Positions 1 to 10,905 of a stretch of DNA of 64,000 bases are shown here, one piece after another. The notes under the pieces are model-generated. The model had not been told where the DNA came from, made no database searches, and saw nothing but the letters and a program-made list of their open reading frames with translations. This DNA is from Hypomyces perniciosus (taxonomy: Eukaryota > Ascomycota > Sordariomycetes > Hypocreales > Hypocreaceae). Both the position numbers and the translations under genes were made by a program. The stretch is from the NCBI GenBank assembly GCA_008477525.1, contig SPDT01000007.1, forward strand, positions 1,612,001 to 1,676,000, in the 5' to 3' direction. How positions within the stretch are numbered: the first letter of the stretch is position 1; each line of letters begins with the position of its first letter.

Positions 1-2930
1 ATGGGAAGAAATGTCCTCTGGAGTGTTCGGCCTTGGCCTGTGTTGGTCGGTCGGGATATTTGGTTTCGGCAATCAAGCGCATTTTATTTGGAATACTACT
101 ACTACTATTACTACTCCGCAGAACCCAGGACATCGCCAGAGTCCACGTCTCAGCAAAAGACCTGCTGAGACTCTCGCGGAACAGATCTCGGCATTTGGAA
201 TTGGTGGCCAAGGCGGAGCGGAGCCCACGGGAGTAGTACAAGTACTGTGAGCCGTTGTACTCCGTATATCACCATCATTGACAGTAGTACGTAGTATTCA
301 TAGACTCAAGGGCCCGTAGATTTTTTGTTAGCCCTAGGTTTTGATCTTAAATACCTTTTGATATGCAGGGTAGTAAGTATCCGACTTTCTTTTTCTTAAC
401 ACTACTACTACGCTGCACTCTGTACCAGACATGCTTAATTGTGAGGAATCGTGCAGAGGGCGCGTTGCTTAGTAGTACTTCGTAGTAATACCACTACTAC
501 TAATATGGAGACGATCGATCAGATTTAGTGGCGGGCGCCGCTCCCGTTACACGATCAGCGGAGGAGAGCCTCATTAAAACCAACAGGCCAAGAGACAAAA
601 ATAGAAGAAGAAAATGGCTTCAAAATACAGCACACAAAAATTTCGATATTATAATATTACAATGTTTTGGATTCAGCAACGTTCAAATTTCGTTAGTAGT
701 ACGAAGTATATACTACTCGTACTACTCCATAATACTGAGTCTTTATTCGCTAGCTCGTATAATAATACTCCCTAGTCGCCCTGCATCCGGTCCGATATCC
801 TCGACTTCTCCATCCCTCAATGACGAAATGCCGCCTCCAAATTTTCCGCCCTCAGAAATATATCGTCATCATCTTCATCCTGGGCATTTGCGCCTGAGGC
901 TCAATGCCAGGGGAAATCGTGCCGAAAACCCGTCCTGTTCCGTCGATGCTCGCTTCACCACCAAATACACTTGCGAGCACTACTGCTCATACTCAGTCAG
1001 CGAGCGAGTAGCAAGCATCGCGTAGAAATCGGCCAGTTCAGGATACACCCCAGTTGCCGCGGATCTTTCACTGGGCCTGGATAACGGTGAGTATGAGGAT
1101 TGACATGGCCATGGCTGTCGGTAACACGCCAACAGCATCTATCAAACACAAGCCCCCTGCTCGTTAACCATGTTTATCTCCTTCTCGTACTCCGTACAAA
1201 CGAACCAACACGATACGGCAAATTCTCGGCGAGTTGAAAGTTCTTCAACAACATGATGCTCGTCCGGGGCTTTCCACGTTCCATTTTACCCCTGGTCAAG
1301 AGTGTTGGTCAGCCCAACAACAGTTACAGCACTGCAATGCGTCTTGATGATCAACTTGCTTCGACACTTTTCAAGACCAAACGGTAAACCGGTAATCCTG
1401 GACCGCCTCTTTTTTTCCCCTTGTGTTTTATCCCTTCATATTTTCGTAAGATATCGTATAATATCTTCCAAACTGCCTAGTGTTTCCCAGGCGTCACCTA
1501 TGTCGAAGCGAAATATTCGTGCCGATAAAACCCGGTTGGTCTCCCAGGAATATCAACCAACAACAAATCTGGCCGTTTTTTCTTAACCCCGATCAGAAGG
1601 TCATTTGGGCTCTTCCAAAAACGGTTTGTTGCAGAAACTTGGCTTCATCATCCTATCGGGAGGTAGCAGCTGGTCCTAGCACATTGGCCCCCAGCTTAAG
1701 AGCCTGGGGCCCTAGAACCTAGAACCTAGAACAGAGGTGCCTGAACATGGGGGCCCACCGGTACTTCCACAGTGCACTCGCCCTGCACTGTCCATTCTAG
1801 CCCATAGCCCTGGAGGTGTTTCGCCCTGCTTACATGTGGATTTTGCACAAAGTGTCCAGGTAAATAAGGTACCCGTAGGCTTGAGACCGGGGGGGGGGAG
1901 TCGACTAAGGCTGGGGGCCTACGGGTAAGTTACCATGCTCAGACAGATCATGGGTGATATCCTAAATTGGAACTGACGAGTTCCTGGATATAATAGATAG
2001 CCCTTGCCCAAAAACGTGCGATAAATGGAGAGCCTATTCCGTACTGCAAGATGGTCACAAGGGTTAGGTGAGCAAAGTCAGAAAGCCAAGAAATCGGATT
2101 CATAGCTTAGGCCAGCCCCGACCTATTAGCCCAAATTCCTTCAATAGAATTTCAAACCGCCACAATGTCTTCTCGGGTTTTATTCCTGCACAGTCAGCAA
2201 ACCCTTTCCGATCCTCCATCGTCTCTCTTATATTCTACCCAATTGTCTGTTACGTTCGGGCTGGAGGACAAAAGGAGCTGACCTTCTCAGAGGAGTTTGA
2301 TGACAGGTTCGGGCGTTCTGCATCGGAGTCTAAGTTAGGGATGACACCCTACCTATACAGTGGTCCGATTCGTGGCATATTCGCTCTGTGACGGTAACGT
2401 TGCCATACCTCCTCGGTCAAACTTGGACACTTTAAAACACGCCGTCGTGCTTGGGCGCCATTGAAAAAAAAAAATTACGCCAGCACAGCTAGGAACGGGG
2501 AGATGAGCCTGGTGAGCGAATCACTATACTAGTAGTACTGGATTGTACAAAGCCATTCTGGGTGATGAGTAGTAGAGGAATAAGCCAGCTTGACACTTGA
2601 CGTCTTCGGGCTGCTCATCAGCAGCACCCCTGAGGAAGAGAGCAGTAGGTAAGAACTGAAAGGCTCATGGGATACGTTCACAAGGAATCGAATAAGAAAA
2701 GACAAGTGTGTCACGTCAGGTTTGCGCACTCCTACAATGGCCAGAGAAGTCACATATTCTGCTTGTTCAGCATTCAGGGCTATGGGTCACTTCCTTCACG
2801 TTGGGAATGGTACAGCCAGGTTTGGGATACACAGTCGTGTCTCGAAATTCATTCACTTTTTCATGCCCTGAACCCTGTAACACCGTTGATGATCCCTTTA
2901 AACCCCAATGCAAACCCAGTATTAGAAAGC
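1..2930. other. Intergenic region, no gene recognised
   Basis: No open frame here carries a recognisable motif, and the short frames are interrupted and low in complexity. The stretch is relatively AT-rich and contains scattered ACTACTACT/TAGTAGTAC tracts (around 103-118, 475-505 and 694-725), two exact copies of the dispersed 9-mer TACTCCGTA (258-266 and 1188-1196), and TACTTCGTA variants. A G9 run lies near 1890-1898. The last few hundred bases before 2930 are expected to hold the 3' UTR of the eL8 gene that ends at 2931. A transcribed non-coding RNA cannot be excluded. Confidence 0.5.
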
Positions 2931-4103
2931 TCAAATCTTGGTAGCAGCCTCCAGAGCCTTCTGCTTCTTGATAATCCGCATCTGAGCCTTGGGGCCCATG
3001 ATGCCACCACCCCACTGTTTCCGGGCCTGCTCGTGCTTCTCCAGGTAACCATCCTTGATGGCAGAAACGAGCTTGGAAAGCTCGTTCTTGTCCTCAGATC
3101 GGACCTCAGTGAGAGCAAGGACGGCAGCGGTCTAAGACTCCAGTCAGTGATATGTTCTTACTCGTCATTCGCATTTGGGAATCATGTCAGTCAACTTACC
3201 TTCTTGTGGACAACCGTTCCGAGACGGGCCTTGCCCTTGATGATGGCATAGGGGACGCCCATCTTCTTGCAGAGAGAAGGAAGGAAGACAACCAACTCAA
3301 TGGGGTCAACATCGTTGGGGATCAGGACAAGAGAAGCCTTCTTGTTCTCAATCAGACCAACAACGTGGTTCAGACCGTACTTGACAGCATAGGGCTTCTT
3401 GCTGACATCCTCCTTCTTCTTGCCCTCCTTGACGGCGGTGGCCTCCTTCAGCAGACGCTCCTTCTTCTCGGCCTTGGTCTCAGGTCGGTACTTGTTGAGG
3501 AGCTTGAAGGCCTGGGCGGCGGTGTTGCGGTCGAGGACGTGCTGGAACTGGGCCAGGGAGGGGGGGACCTTGAGGCGGAGCCTGAGGATCTTTCGCTGGC
3601 GCTGGAGGCGGACATACTCGGGCCACTTCACCATGCGGCCGAGGTTTCGCTTGGGTTGGATGTCCTGGCCGATGCCATAGTTGCGGGGACGCTTCTCAAG
3701 AAGGGGGTTCTGCAAGCCTCCGGTTAGTCTTTTTGCGGAGGTCATGGCATCATGGAGGGGGGGGATTATACTAACCTTGGCAGTCTTCTTGGATCCAGCC
3801 TTTCCCTGAGGGAAAGGGGCCGGGGCCACCTTCTTTCCAGATTTCGGGGGCTGTCATTGAGAAAAGAAGACATCAGCGAGGTGCTCAAGCTAAGAAGTCT
3901 TCTCTGAACTCTAGTGAGAACACATTGTGGCATTTTCAGCACACTCTGTGTCTCCAGCCAAGTCTTCACCACTCAGTCCACGAGGAACGTCGGGCGGAAT
4001 TTCCAGCAGTTCGCAGCAGCGACGTTGCAGGATCAATTGCGCTTTCGCGCATTTGACTCACAAACTGTGGCCATTAGAGTCTTGATGACTATCAACTTAC
4101 CAT
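2931..4103 (-). CDS. RPL8: 60S ribosomal protein eL8 (L8/L7a)
   Basis: Structural protein of the large cytoplasmic ribosomal subunit. Four coding exons can be read on the minus strand: 4103-4101 (only the ATG), 3850-3776, 3709-3200 and 3131-2931. They join in phase to about 262 residues, the usual eL8 length. The N-terminus reads [18 protein letters not shown]. The middle carries the family blocks [30 protein letters not shown] and [20 protein letters not shown]. The L7Ae-type RNA-binding core contains [17 protein letters not shown] and [18 protein letters not shown]. Introns have GTAAGT/GTTAGT donors, and the last has a CTGAC branch point. The first intron, about 250 nt, directly follows the start codon, a common arrangement in fungal ribosomal protein genes. 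It is transcribed divergently from NCS6. Confidence 0.96.
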
Positions 4104-4574
4104 CTTGTTCGTTGGGCGGGGTGGCAGTTCTTGTTGAACAAATTCGTGATACCGGAGCGGGATGGATTGCGAAGAAACGAAAGAAAAAGTCCTTTCGCTG
4201 GTGGGCAAAAAATTAGGGCTTCGACGTCCCGCAATTGTGCGCTCCACTGTATGAGGCGTAAAATGTGGGTCTGATTATGGCTATTGGTCACGTGATGGTA
4301 TCGATTGTCACAGTGCGGGAAATCCCTGCTACCACTACCCTATACGGTCCAGATGGCAAAGGGCCATGACTCTTCGTCTGAGCTTCTGTGAACAGATCAG
4401 TGATTGAGACAAATGAGGCGATCGAAATAACAGTTTTCGTGTTATTGGATCTCTTGGGTGCATATCTCTCGACCTGGTGTGGAATACTTGAATTGATCCA
4501 TTGTTTTCTCTTGTCCAAGGACCCCGCGATATACCCTGAGCCGCCGGGTCGTTCAAGACTGATAGCCATTCACA
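4104..4574. promoter_or_regulatory. Divergent promoter region between RPL8 and NCS6
   Basis: A 471-bp gap separates the start codons of two divergently transcribed genes, so it should hold both promoters and 5' UTRs. No individual transcription-factor site can be assigned with confidence. Confidence 0.5.
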
Positions 4575-5747
4575 ATGCCACCCACAACCTGCATGCGCTG
4601 CCAGAGCAACAAGGCAGTTGTCAAGCGACCAAAGAACCACCATAAGCTATGCCGAGAGTGCTTCATAGCCATCTTCGAAGATGAGATACATCACACTATT
4701 GTCTCATCCAAACTGTTCTATCCAGGGGAAAAGGTGGCAATAGGAGCATCAGGAGGCAAAGACTCAACAGTACTGGCATCTACTCTGAAGACACTCAACG
4801 AAAGACACAATTATGGGCTTGATCTGGTCCTGCTTAGTATCGACGAGGGTATCAAGGGGTACCGAGACGACTCCCTAGAGACCGTGAAGCGAAATGCAGT
4901 TCAATATGACATGCCGTTGAAGATCGTGGGGTACGATGAGCTATACGGATGGACCATGGACCAAGTTGTTGAAACTGTTGGAAAGAAGGGAAACTGCACA
5001 TATTGTGGTGTCTTTCGACGACAGGCCCTGGACCGCGGCGCAAAGATGTTGGGCATCAAACATGTCGTCACTGGGCATAATGCTGATGACGTTGCGGAGA
5101 CCGTCCTTATGAACCTACTCAGGGGTGATCTGCCTCGACTGTCTCGGAGTACGAGCATAGTTACAGGGAACGAAACCAACGAGGTCAAGAGAAGCAAGCC
5201 CTTGAAGTATGCGTATGAGAAGGAGATCGTCCTCTATGCTCATCACAAGAAACTGGATTATTTCAGCACAGAATGCATATACAGCCCCGAGGCCTTCCGA
5301 GGTACTGCACGAACTCTCATCAAGAACCTTGAGAAAGTCCGACCAAGCGCAATATTAGATATAGTCAGGAGCGGAGAGGATATGGCTCGGCTGACGCCGG
5401 ATAAAGGACAGGGAGCGTGTGCTTGCGATGAGGGCGAGGGGATAGGGGGCTGTGGATCAGCCAATGGACGCACCTCAGGGAGTGAAATGGCACAGATGGA
5501 AGCAAGCCTACAGGAGAAATCCAAGGCTGAAGGGCTTGAGACGGAGATCACGGCTGACGGGACACCGAAAACTGATGACGTGGTGAAGCTTCCTGTACGA
5601 CAGCGCCAGCCAAAGGAGTCGGCACCAACTCCATTGCAAACACTCGGGAAGTGCGTCAAGTGCGGCTATATGTCGAGTCAGGCAATGTGTCAGGCCTGCA
5701 CACTGTTGGAAAGCCTTAATAAGAACAGGGCAGAGATCTCAATATAG
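4575..5747 (+). CDS. NCS6: Cytoplasmic tRNA 2-thiolation protein 1
   Basis: NCS6/CTU1 is the ATP-pyrophosphatase that thiolates wobble uridine-34 of tRNA-Lys, -Glu and -Gln, using sulfur relayed by the URM1 pathway in complex with NCS2. The gene is a single exon of 390 codons. Visible features in order: an N-terminal zinc ribbon (CMRC and CREC, residues 7-29), the PP-loop [11 protein letters not shown] near residue 58, the conserved [14 protein letters not shown] block, [20 protein letters not shown], a [17 protein letters not shown] block, and a C-terminal CxxC pair (KCVKCGY and CQAC). A low-complexity linker (about residues 270-345) separates the catalytic core from the C-terminal zinc site, as in other fungal versions. 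The start is the first ATG and gives the expected N-terminal MPPTTCMRC. Confidence 0.97.
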   Translation: MPPTTCMRCQSNKAVVKRPKNHHKLCRECFIAIFEDEIHHTIVSSKLFYPGEKVAIGASGGKDSTVLASTLKTLNERHNYGLDLVLLSIDEGIKGYRDDSLETVKRNAVQYDMPLKIVGYDELYGWTMDQVVETVGKKGNCTYCGVFRRQALDRGAKMLGIKHVVTGHNADDVAETVLMNLLRGDLPRLSRSTSIVTGNETNEVKRSKPLKYAYEKEIVLYAHHKKLDYFSTECIYSPEAFRGTARTLIKNLEKVRPSAILDIVRSGEDMARLTPDKGQGACACDEGEGIGGCGSANGRTSGSEMAQMEASLQEKSKAEGLETEITADGTPKTDDVVKLPVRQRQPKESAPTPLQTLGKCVKCGYMSSQAMCQACTLLESLNKNRAEISI

Positions 5748-5954
5748 ACCAACTCCTGCCGATAAGAACTCTTTTGTAGATCGAATAAACGATAGCATAT
5801 CAAAGTGGCGATGTGTGACGGTTTGGGAGGCCGAGTGCGTGGTTTATTTCTATCATCCGCCATCCGCCAAATCCCATTCCCAGCTTGGTATATACACTGT
5901 TTCCGCCGTGCCTTGTGATCGCGTTTGGTATCCGGGGTTGCTTGGCTCGATTGT

Positions 5955-6454
5955 TTATGTAAATCTCTTCTCCAACTGTGTACGCAGTAAGCATCTGTAG
6001 CTGCCAAACGCTCCACCTGTGGGCTGAAGATACCTTCCATCCATTGCTGAACTCGAACCCTACTGGGGCTTCCGGATTGGCTGTCTGTCCTCTGAACGTT
6101 CCCGTGAGCCGTCGATCGCGCTCCATCACTTGAATTGACGTCGGTTAGTCTCCGAGATTTCATGGTATGCATTGGTAATGGTTCTTACTTTGCTGCGAAA
6201 GGGTTAGCGGACCAAACCAAACAAACCAGCGAAATCCCAAGACTTGTTCACGTACCTTGTCCCACTGATCCAGCGAGTAGCGGGGTCGCTTGCCCTCGTT
6301 CTGCCATGTCTTGAAGGCGGCGAGTCCGGTTCCGGTGATACCGAACATCTGAAAACCAGTGAGCCCTCACAGTCTCCTCTCCAGATTGTCTTTCCGGTAT
6401 ACATACGCCAATCATGATGGCATAGGGAAGCAAAGTTTCGAAAGGGACGGGCAT
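5955..6454 (-). CDS. NDUFA1: NADH:ubiquinone oxidoreductase subunit NDUFA1 (MWFE), with a 4-nt microexon
   Basis: Small accessory membrane subunit of mitochondrial complex I. Five exons give 86 residues: 6454-6407 (MPVPFETLLPYAIMIG), 6348-6256 (MFGITGTGL to SLDQWDK), a 4-nt microexon CAAA at 6192-6189, 6128-6034 and 5975-5955 (LEKRFT, stop). The N-terminal half is the single hydrophobic segment typical of MWFE. Joining K, the microexon and exon 4 yields WDKQMMERDRRLTG, which contains the MERDRR block also found in the animal protein (human has WSLMERDRRISG). Both introns around the microexon are ordinary (63 and 60 nt, GTACGT/GTAAGA donors, CTAAC branch points). Without the microexon, exon 4 begins with TGA in frame. 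Exon phases sum exactly. It is divergent to SAS3. Confidence 0.92.
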
Positions 6455-7085
6455 GGCTGCGTTGCGCCGCCTGAGCGGACTCGAATCGACGGTCGGTTAG
6501 TGAGTGATAATTGCGACGTCGAGCGATCCGCAATGGCAAGATCCAGCTCGAATTGGGCGTGCTGTACCGAGGGTTTGAAGTGCCTGGTATTGATGTTGAA
6601 GCTCGATGTCCGTCAACCAGTCCAATTGAGAAAATGGATGCCTGAGGCGTGTGTTGTGCGTATCCCTGTTTAGCCGTACAGTTAGTTCAGTTTTATTTGG
6701 CACAGTATCACAGGCGAAACTTACCAGACAAACGCGATTGGAGATTGCGCACGCACTGTATGGCCATCGTTCCGCGACTTTGGACAACAGCATAGGAAAC
6801 GCGACTGGAGCTCGTCGCATCACCAACAGGACAAGAGAAGACGCCAGCGCGCTGTTGCAATTCTAGGTACGCTTTCCACTCCCATTACTATATCCATGCG
6901 AAGCTCATAAAGCAATAGTTCTAGCTGCTGAGTTGTCTGTTTAATGAGGCGCGTCAAGGGGGACGCCATGCACTCAACTTGAATACCACCAGGGAGACTT
7001 GGTCGCAACACTCGGCTTCTATCGATATGCCCACTTCAAAAAACCGATCTCTCGCCTCTATTTGCCCTAGACAGCAGCGGTAACC
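6455..7085. promoter_or_regulatory. Divergent promoter region between NDUFA1 and SAS3
   Basis: A 631-bp gap lies between two divergent start codons. The small open frames inside it have no recognisable product. No specific operator could be identified. Confidence 0.45.
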
Positions 7086-10000
7086 ATGGCGAGTGCACAG
7101 GCGATGGAGGAGGAGCTGCAGCAAAGTGTCATGCTCTCGGAAGACACTGAATACGAGACGGCGGATACAGCTGGCGCGGATGCGATGACACCTGCAGCGA
7201 CTCACTCCGAAACGAGAGAGACGGAATCTCTTAGCAACAGGACACGAGATAGCGCTGGCATGGAAGTTGATGATGATGATGATGACGACGAGGAGCTAAG
7301 CGACCGCGATGCATCTGGGGAGGAAATCGACGAGGAAATGGACCAGGATGCCGAAGGTGAAGAAGACAATGAGCTTCTCAATCAGCAAATTGTTGTTGGC
7401 CATAGTCGGCTAGGCGAAGAAAACGATGATGAAGACGAGGAGGAGGGCCCTGACGCTGGGGATGACGAAGATGAGGAAGGTGTTGGTGCTGTGAAGATCA
7501 AGCCAGGCCACACTGATGACGAAGACGACGATGCGGAAAGCGACGTTTCAGACCTTCCGAGCGCCGCCGAAGAAGATTCAGACGAAGAGCCTGCCTGGGA
7601 AGAAGCCGAGGAGGCAGAGGAGGACGATGAATCAGAGGCTGGCCCTTCCAATGTTTGCATTTTCTGCAAGCAGGACGAAGAGAACGACCCAAGCGAAGAT
7701 TTTGAGACATTCTTGTCGTGCTCTAGATGTGGCGATAACGGTAGGACGCTTACCATCAACACCGTACTATAGCTCTCGCTAATATGTCCTACCTAGCCCA
7801 TCAGCAATGTGCTCGAGATTCAGCTGCTATGAGCAAGCAAAACGGTAAGTAGTGATAGCCACGGTGGCGACGGAAATTTCTAACCTTTTTAGATGCGAAA
7901 CATTGGAAATGTCCAGAATGTGACAATGGTGAATCTGAACTTGAGGACGCCGATGAGCAAGATGCGGAGGATATTAGTGTGGATGAAGATGCGAGACCCG
8001 AGTCACAACTTTCCGATCACTCCCATGAGTTATCACCACAGAAAGACCAAATGGATACAGATGCACTGTCCATCAATGAACCGGCTCCCAACGATGATGC
8101 AACGGAGGGCTCTCGCACTTTGCGGAAACGAAAGACATCGTCTGTGGAGCCAGAGGAGACAACCGTGCCTCTTAGGAGGCGACGGAGGAATCTCTCCACA
8201 GATGCTGCCTCGGCCAACGAAGATGTTGACAGGAGACAGTCAGCTGAACCGGCCAGGGGGGGCCCATCTCGTGCCGTTCGGCTGAAGGCTGCCCGCCCGT
8301 CTCCGGTTACCGTCGAGAAAAAGTCACGAACATCATTAATCATCAAGATTCATGTACGGTCAGGCAATCTCAAGGAAATTCTCTCTCGAAGGCGAAGGGA
8401 TAGGAGACGCTCTGGTACGAGTGCACGACCACCGAGGACACCAGTGGCGCCGGCGCCTGCCCGTACCAATAATTCAGTTGTTGCAGCGACACCTATGCTT
8501 CCGACACCGTTTACGACAGATTTATACTCAACGCCATTCTACTCCTTTTTCGACAAGGAGACGGATGACGTGAGGGGAAAGCCATATGGCGGTATTTTGA
8601 CAGAAGAGGAGGCTGATACATCGAAAACCCTTCCTCTACCCGAAGACCGACGGAGCTTTGACCAAGCCAAGCAGCGAGCTGAAGATGAATGGAGAGCTCG
8701 CATTCTTGCAATGCAGGCAGAGGCAGACATGCCAGTTCGTAAGTCCAAGAAATCGAGTGATAATGCAAGCCAAATCGAGTGTATCGAGTTTGGTGGCTGG
8801 GAGATAGACACATGGTACGCGGCACCATATCCTGCCGAGTACAGCAGAAATCGCGTTCTCTACATATGCGAATTCTGTCTCAAGTACATGAACTCGGACT
8901 ACGTGGCCTGGCGCCATAAGCTCAAATGTGCTGCCAAGCATCCACCTGGCGATGAGATTTATCGCCATGGCTCAGTGTCAGTATTCGAGGTTGACGGTCG
9001 AAAGAACCCTGTCTACTGCCAGAACCTATGTCTCCTCGCAAAGCTCTTCCTGGGCTCAAAAACGTTATACTACGATGTTGAACCCTTTCTATTCTATGTT
9101 CTTTGCGAATATGACGACTGTGGCTACCACTTTGTTGGTTACTTCTCCAAGGAGAAGCGAGCAAGTAGCCAGAACAATGTGTCCTGCATCCTAACATTAC
9201 CCATACACCAGCGGAAAGGCTACGGCAATCTGCTCATCGACTTCTCGTATCTCCTTACAAAGGTGGAGGAGAAGACTGGTTCCCCAGAAAAGCCATTGTC
9301 GGATATGGGACTAGTCTCATACCGCAATTATTGGCGCCTAAGACTCTGCCGATACTTTTTGGAAGTAATGGACGGAGATGATCATAAAAAGAATGGGCTT
9401 AGCGTCAAGCAGATATCAGACGACACTGGCATGACGCCTGACGATGTTATTGCCGCCCTTGAAGGCCTCAGAGCGTTGGTGCGAGATCCGCAGACGAAGC
9501 TGTATGCCTTCCGGATCGACTTGGATTACTGTCGGCAATACGTTTCCAAATGGGAGGCCAAGGGATACGTCCAGCTGAAGCCAGAAGGTCTTGCGTGGAC
9601 GCCGTATGTGATGGGCCGCAGTAATGCTGTCAACTTTGAGCTTGGTCCGCCAATCAATACCATCGCCCCACGAGAAGATGATGAGGCCAAGGTTGACGAG
9701 GGCCCTAATGGAATTAGTGAGGAGACTCAGCCTCTTACCAACGGAAACGGGCAAGATGCTTCTCAACCGGGAATTCAGGCCGGTGAGCCGGATGATGGCA
9801 AGCCTGAACTTACTCCCATCATGTCAATCGAAAAGGTGGCTCTCGAAGACAAAGAGAACGCAGAGCCACGAGATGAAGCAATGCATGATGCCGAAACTGA
9901 ATCACCAGCCTGGACTATACCATATCGCGACATACCCCCAAGCCGTTTTGAGGTGTTCCCACCAGTCATAGGCGGCCGTCGTGCAGATCGTTCGCGGCCA

Positions 10001-10474
10001 GGACCCGGCAGACCGCCAGCTTCCCGTACGGCCAGCAGTTCTCAACCACGACCAAAACGGGCCGGTGGTAGCAGTCGCCGCCCTACAGCTAGTCGGCCAC
10101 GGAGCAGCACATCGTCACGACGGAAGGCCGGTGGTACTGGCCGCGGCCCCGGGCGTTGGCCTAAAGGAACCAAGAAATCTGACTACGGCAACGCAGATAG
10201 CGGACCTGGGCTCCCTCCTGGATGGAAGGACAAGCAAGTCCGCATTAAACCATCGGTCGCGGATAATGACCCAGGCTTTGTGGCGGCTCCGGATGAAGAA
10301 CCCGCCCAGGATGAAGTGCGGGTGCTATTTGCCCCTAAACTAACAAACAACGGGATCGTTGTCGGTGGACAGGCACCCCTATTAGGGGTAGCCGGCACAA
10401 CACCCACCCAAGACCCCGACGGAGATGAGGACTCAAACGCACAGGATATCGATGCTGAGGGGGATGATGAATGA
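7086..10474 (+). CDS. SAS3: MYST-family histone acetyltransferase with PHD finger (SAS3, NuA3-type)
   Basis: Nuclear lysine acetyltransferase acting on histone H3 in the NuA3 complex. Three exons (7086-7740, 7797-7844, 7893-10474) join to 1094 residues. The N-terminal 190 residues are very acidic. A PHD finger follows (CIFC ... CSRCG, AHQQC, WKCPEC, about 190-260), split by two short introns. The MYST domain (about 525-815) has the C2HC finger CEFCLKYMNSDYVAWRHKLKC, the catalytic-cysteine block VSCILTLPIHQRKGYGNLLI with the acetyl-CoA loop QRKGYG, and the PEKPLSDMG segment. The C-terminal 300 residues are rich in Arg, Pro and Ser and contain an AT-hook-like GRGPGRWPKG. The N-terminal PHD plus MYST layout matches the SAS3/Mst2 group better than Esa1 (chromodomain) or Sas2. 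Confidence 0.93.
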
Positions 10475-10905
10475 AATGCTGTAATGGTTGCGCGGGCGTG
10501 CGGCTGGCGGAATTCTGTATAAGGCATCCAAGGGGATTTCCTCTTTTCGGTGGCGGGCGCAAGGGATGGTGGCGCATGGGACGGTTATACCTTGATAGTC
10601 GAGAAGGGTCTTTGCTTTCGTTTAGGGGATTATCTAACGATAAGGAAGTGTGAATTCTGTATCCCTGATTCCCGCAAAGTATGTGAAGAGTGTGATGCCC
10701 CTGATTATTATGTACTTGCTCGTACTTATGATGGTCCACGGCCGTCTTCGTGATCTGATAAAGCTTTCTTTCATTGAAATGTGCTAGATAGCGCATTGAT
10801 GTCTATCACACACGATACATGTTTCTACTTTCCCCTGTGGCCTCTGAAATGCTCCAGATTCCACAGTCTTCATAATACCCAATTTCATTCACCATGATGC
10901 CGCAC
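10475..10905. other. Convergent 3' intergenic region
   Basis: SAS3 and PAN2 converge here, so the 431 bp should contain both 3' UTRs and termination signals. No gene or structured repeat is visible. Confidence 0.5.

Noticed and set aside
5690..6172. 160-codon minus-strand frame overlapping NDUFA1
   Set aside because: It reads through NDUFA1 exon 4 and its flanking introns in the wrong frame; the spliced NDUFA1 model explains the region.
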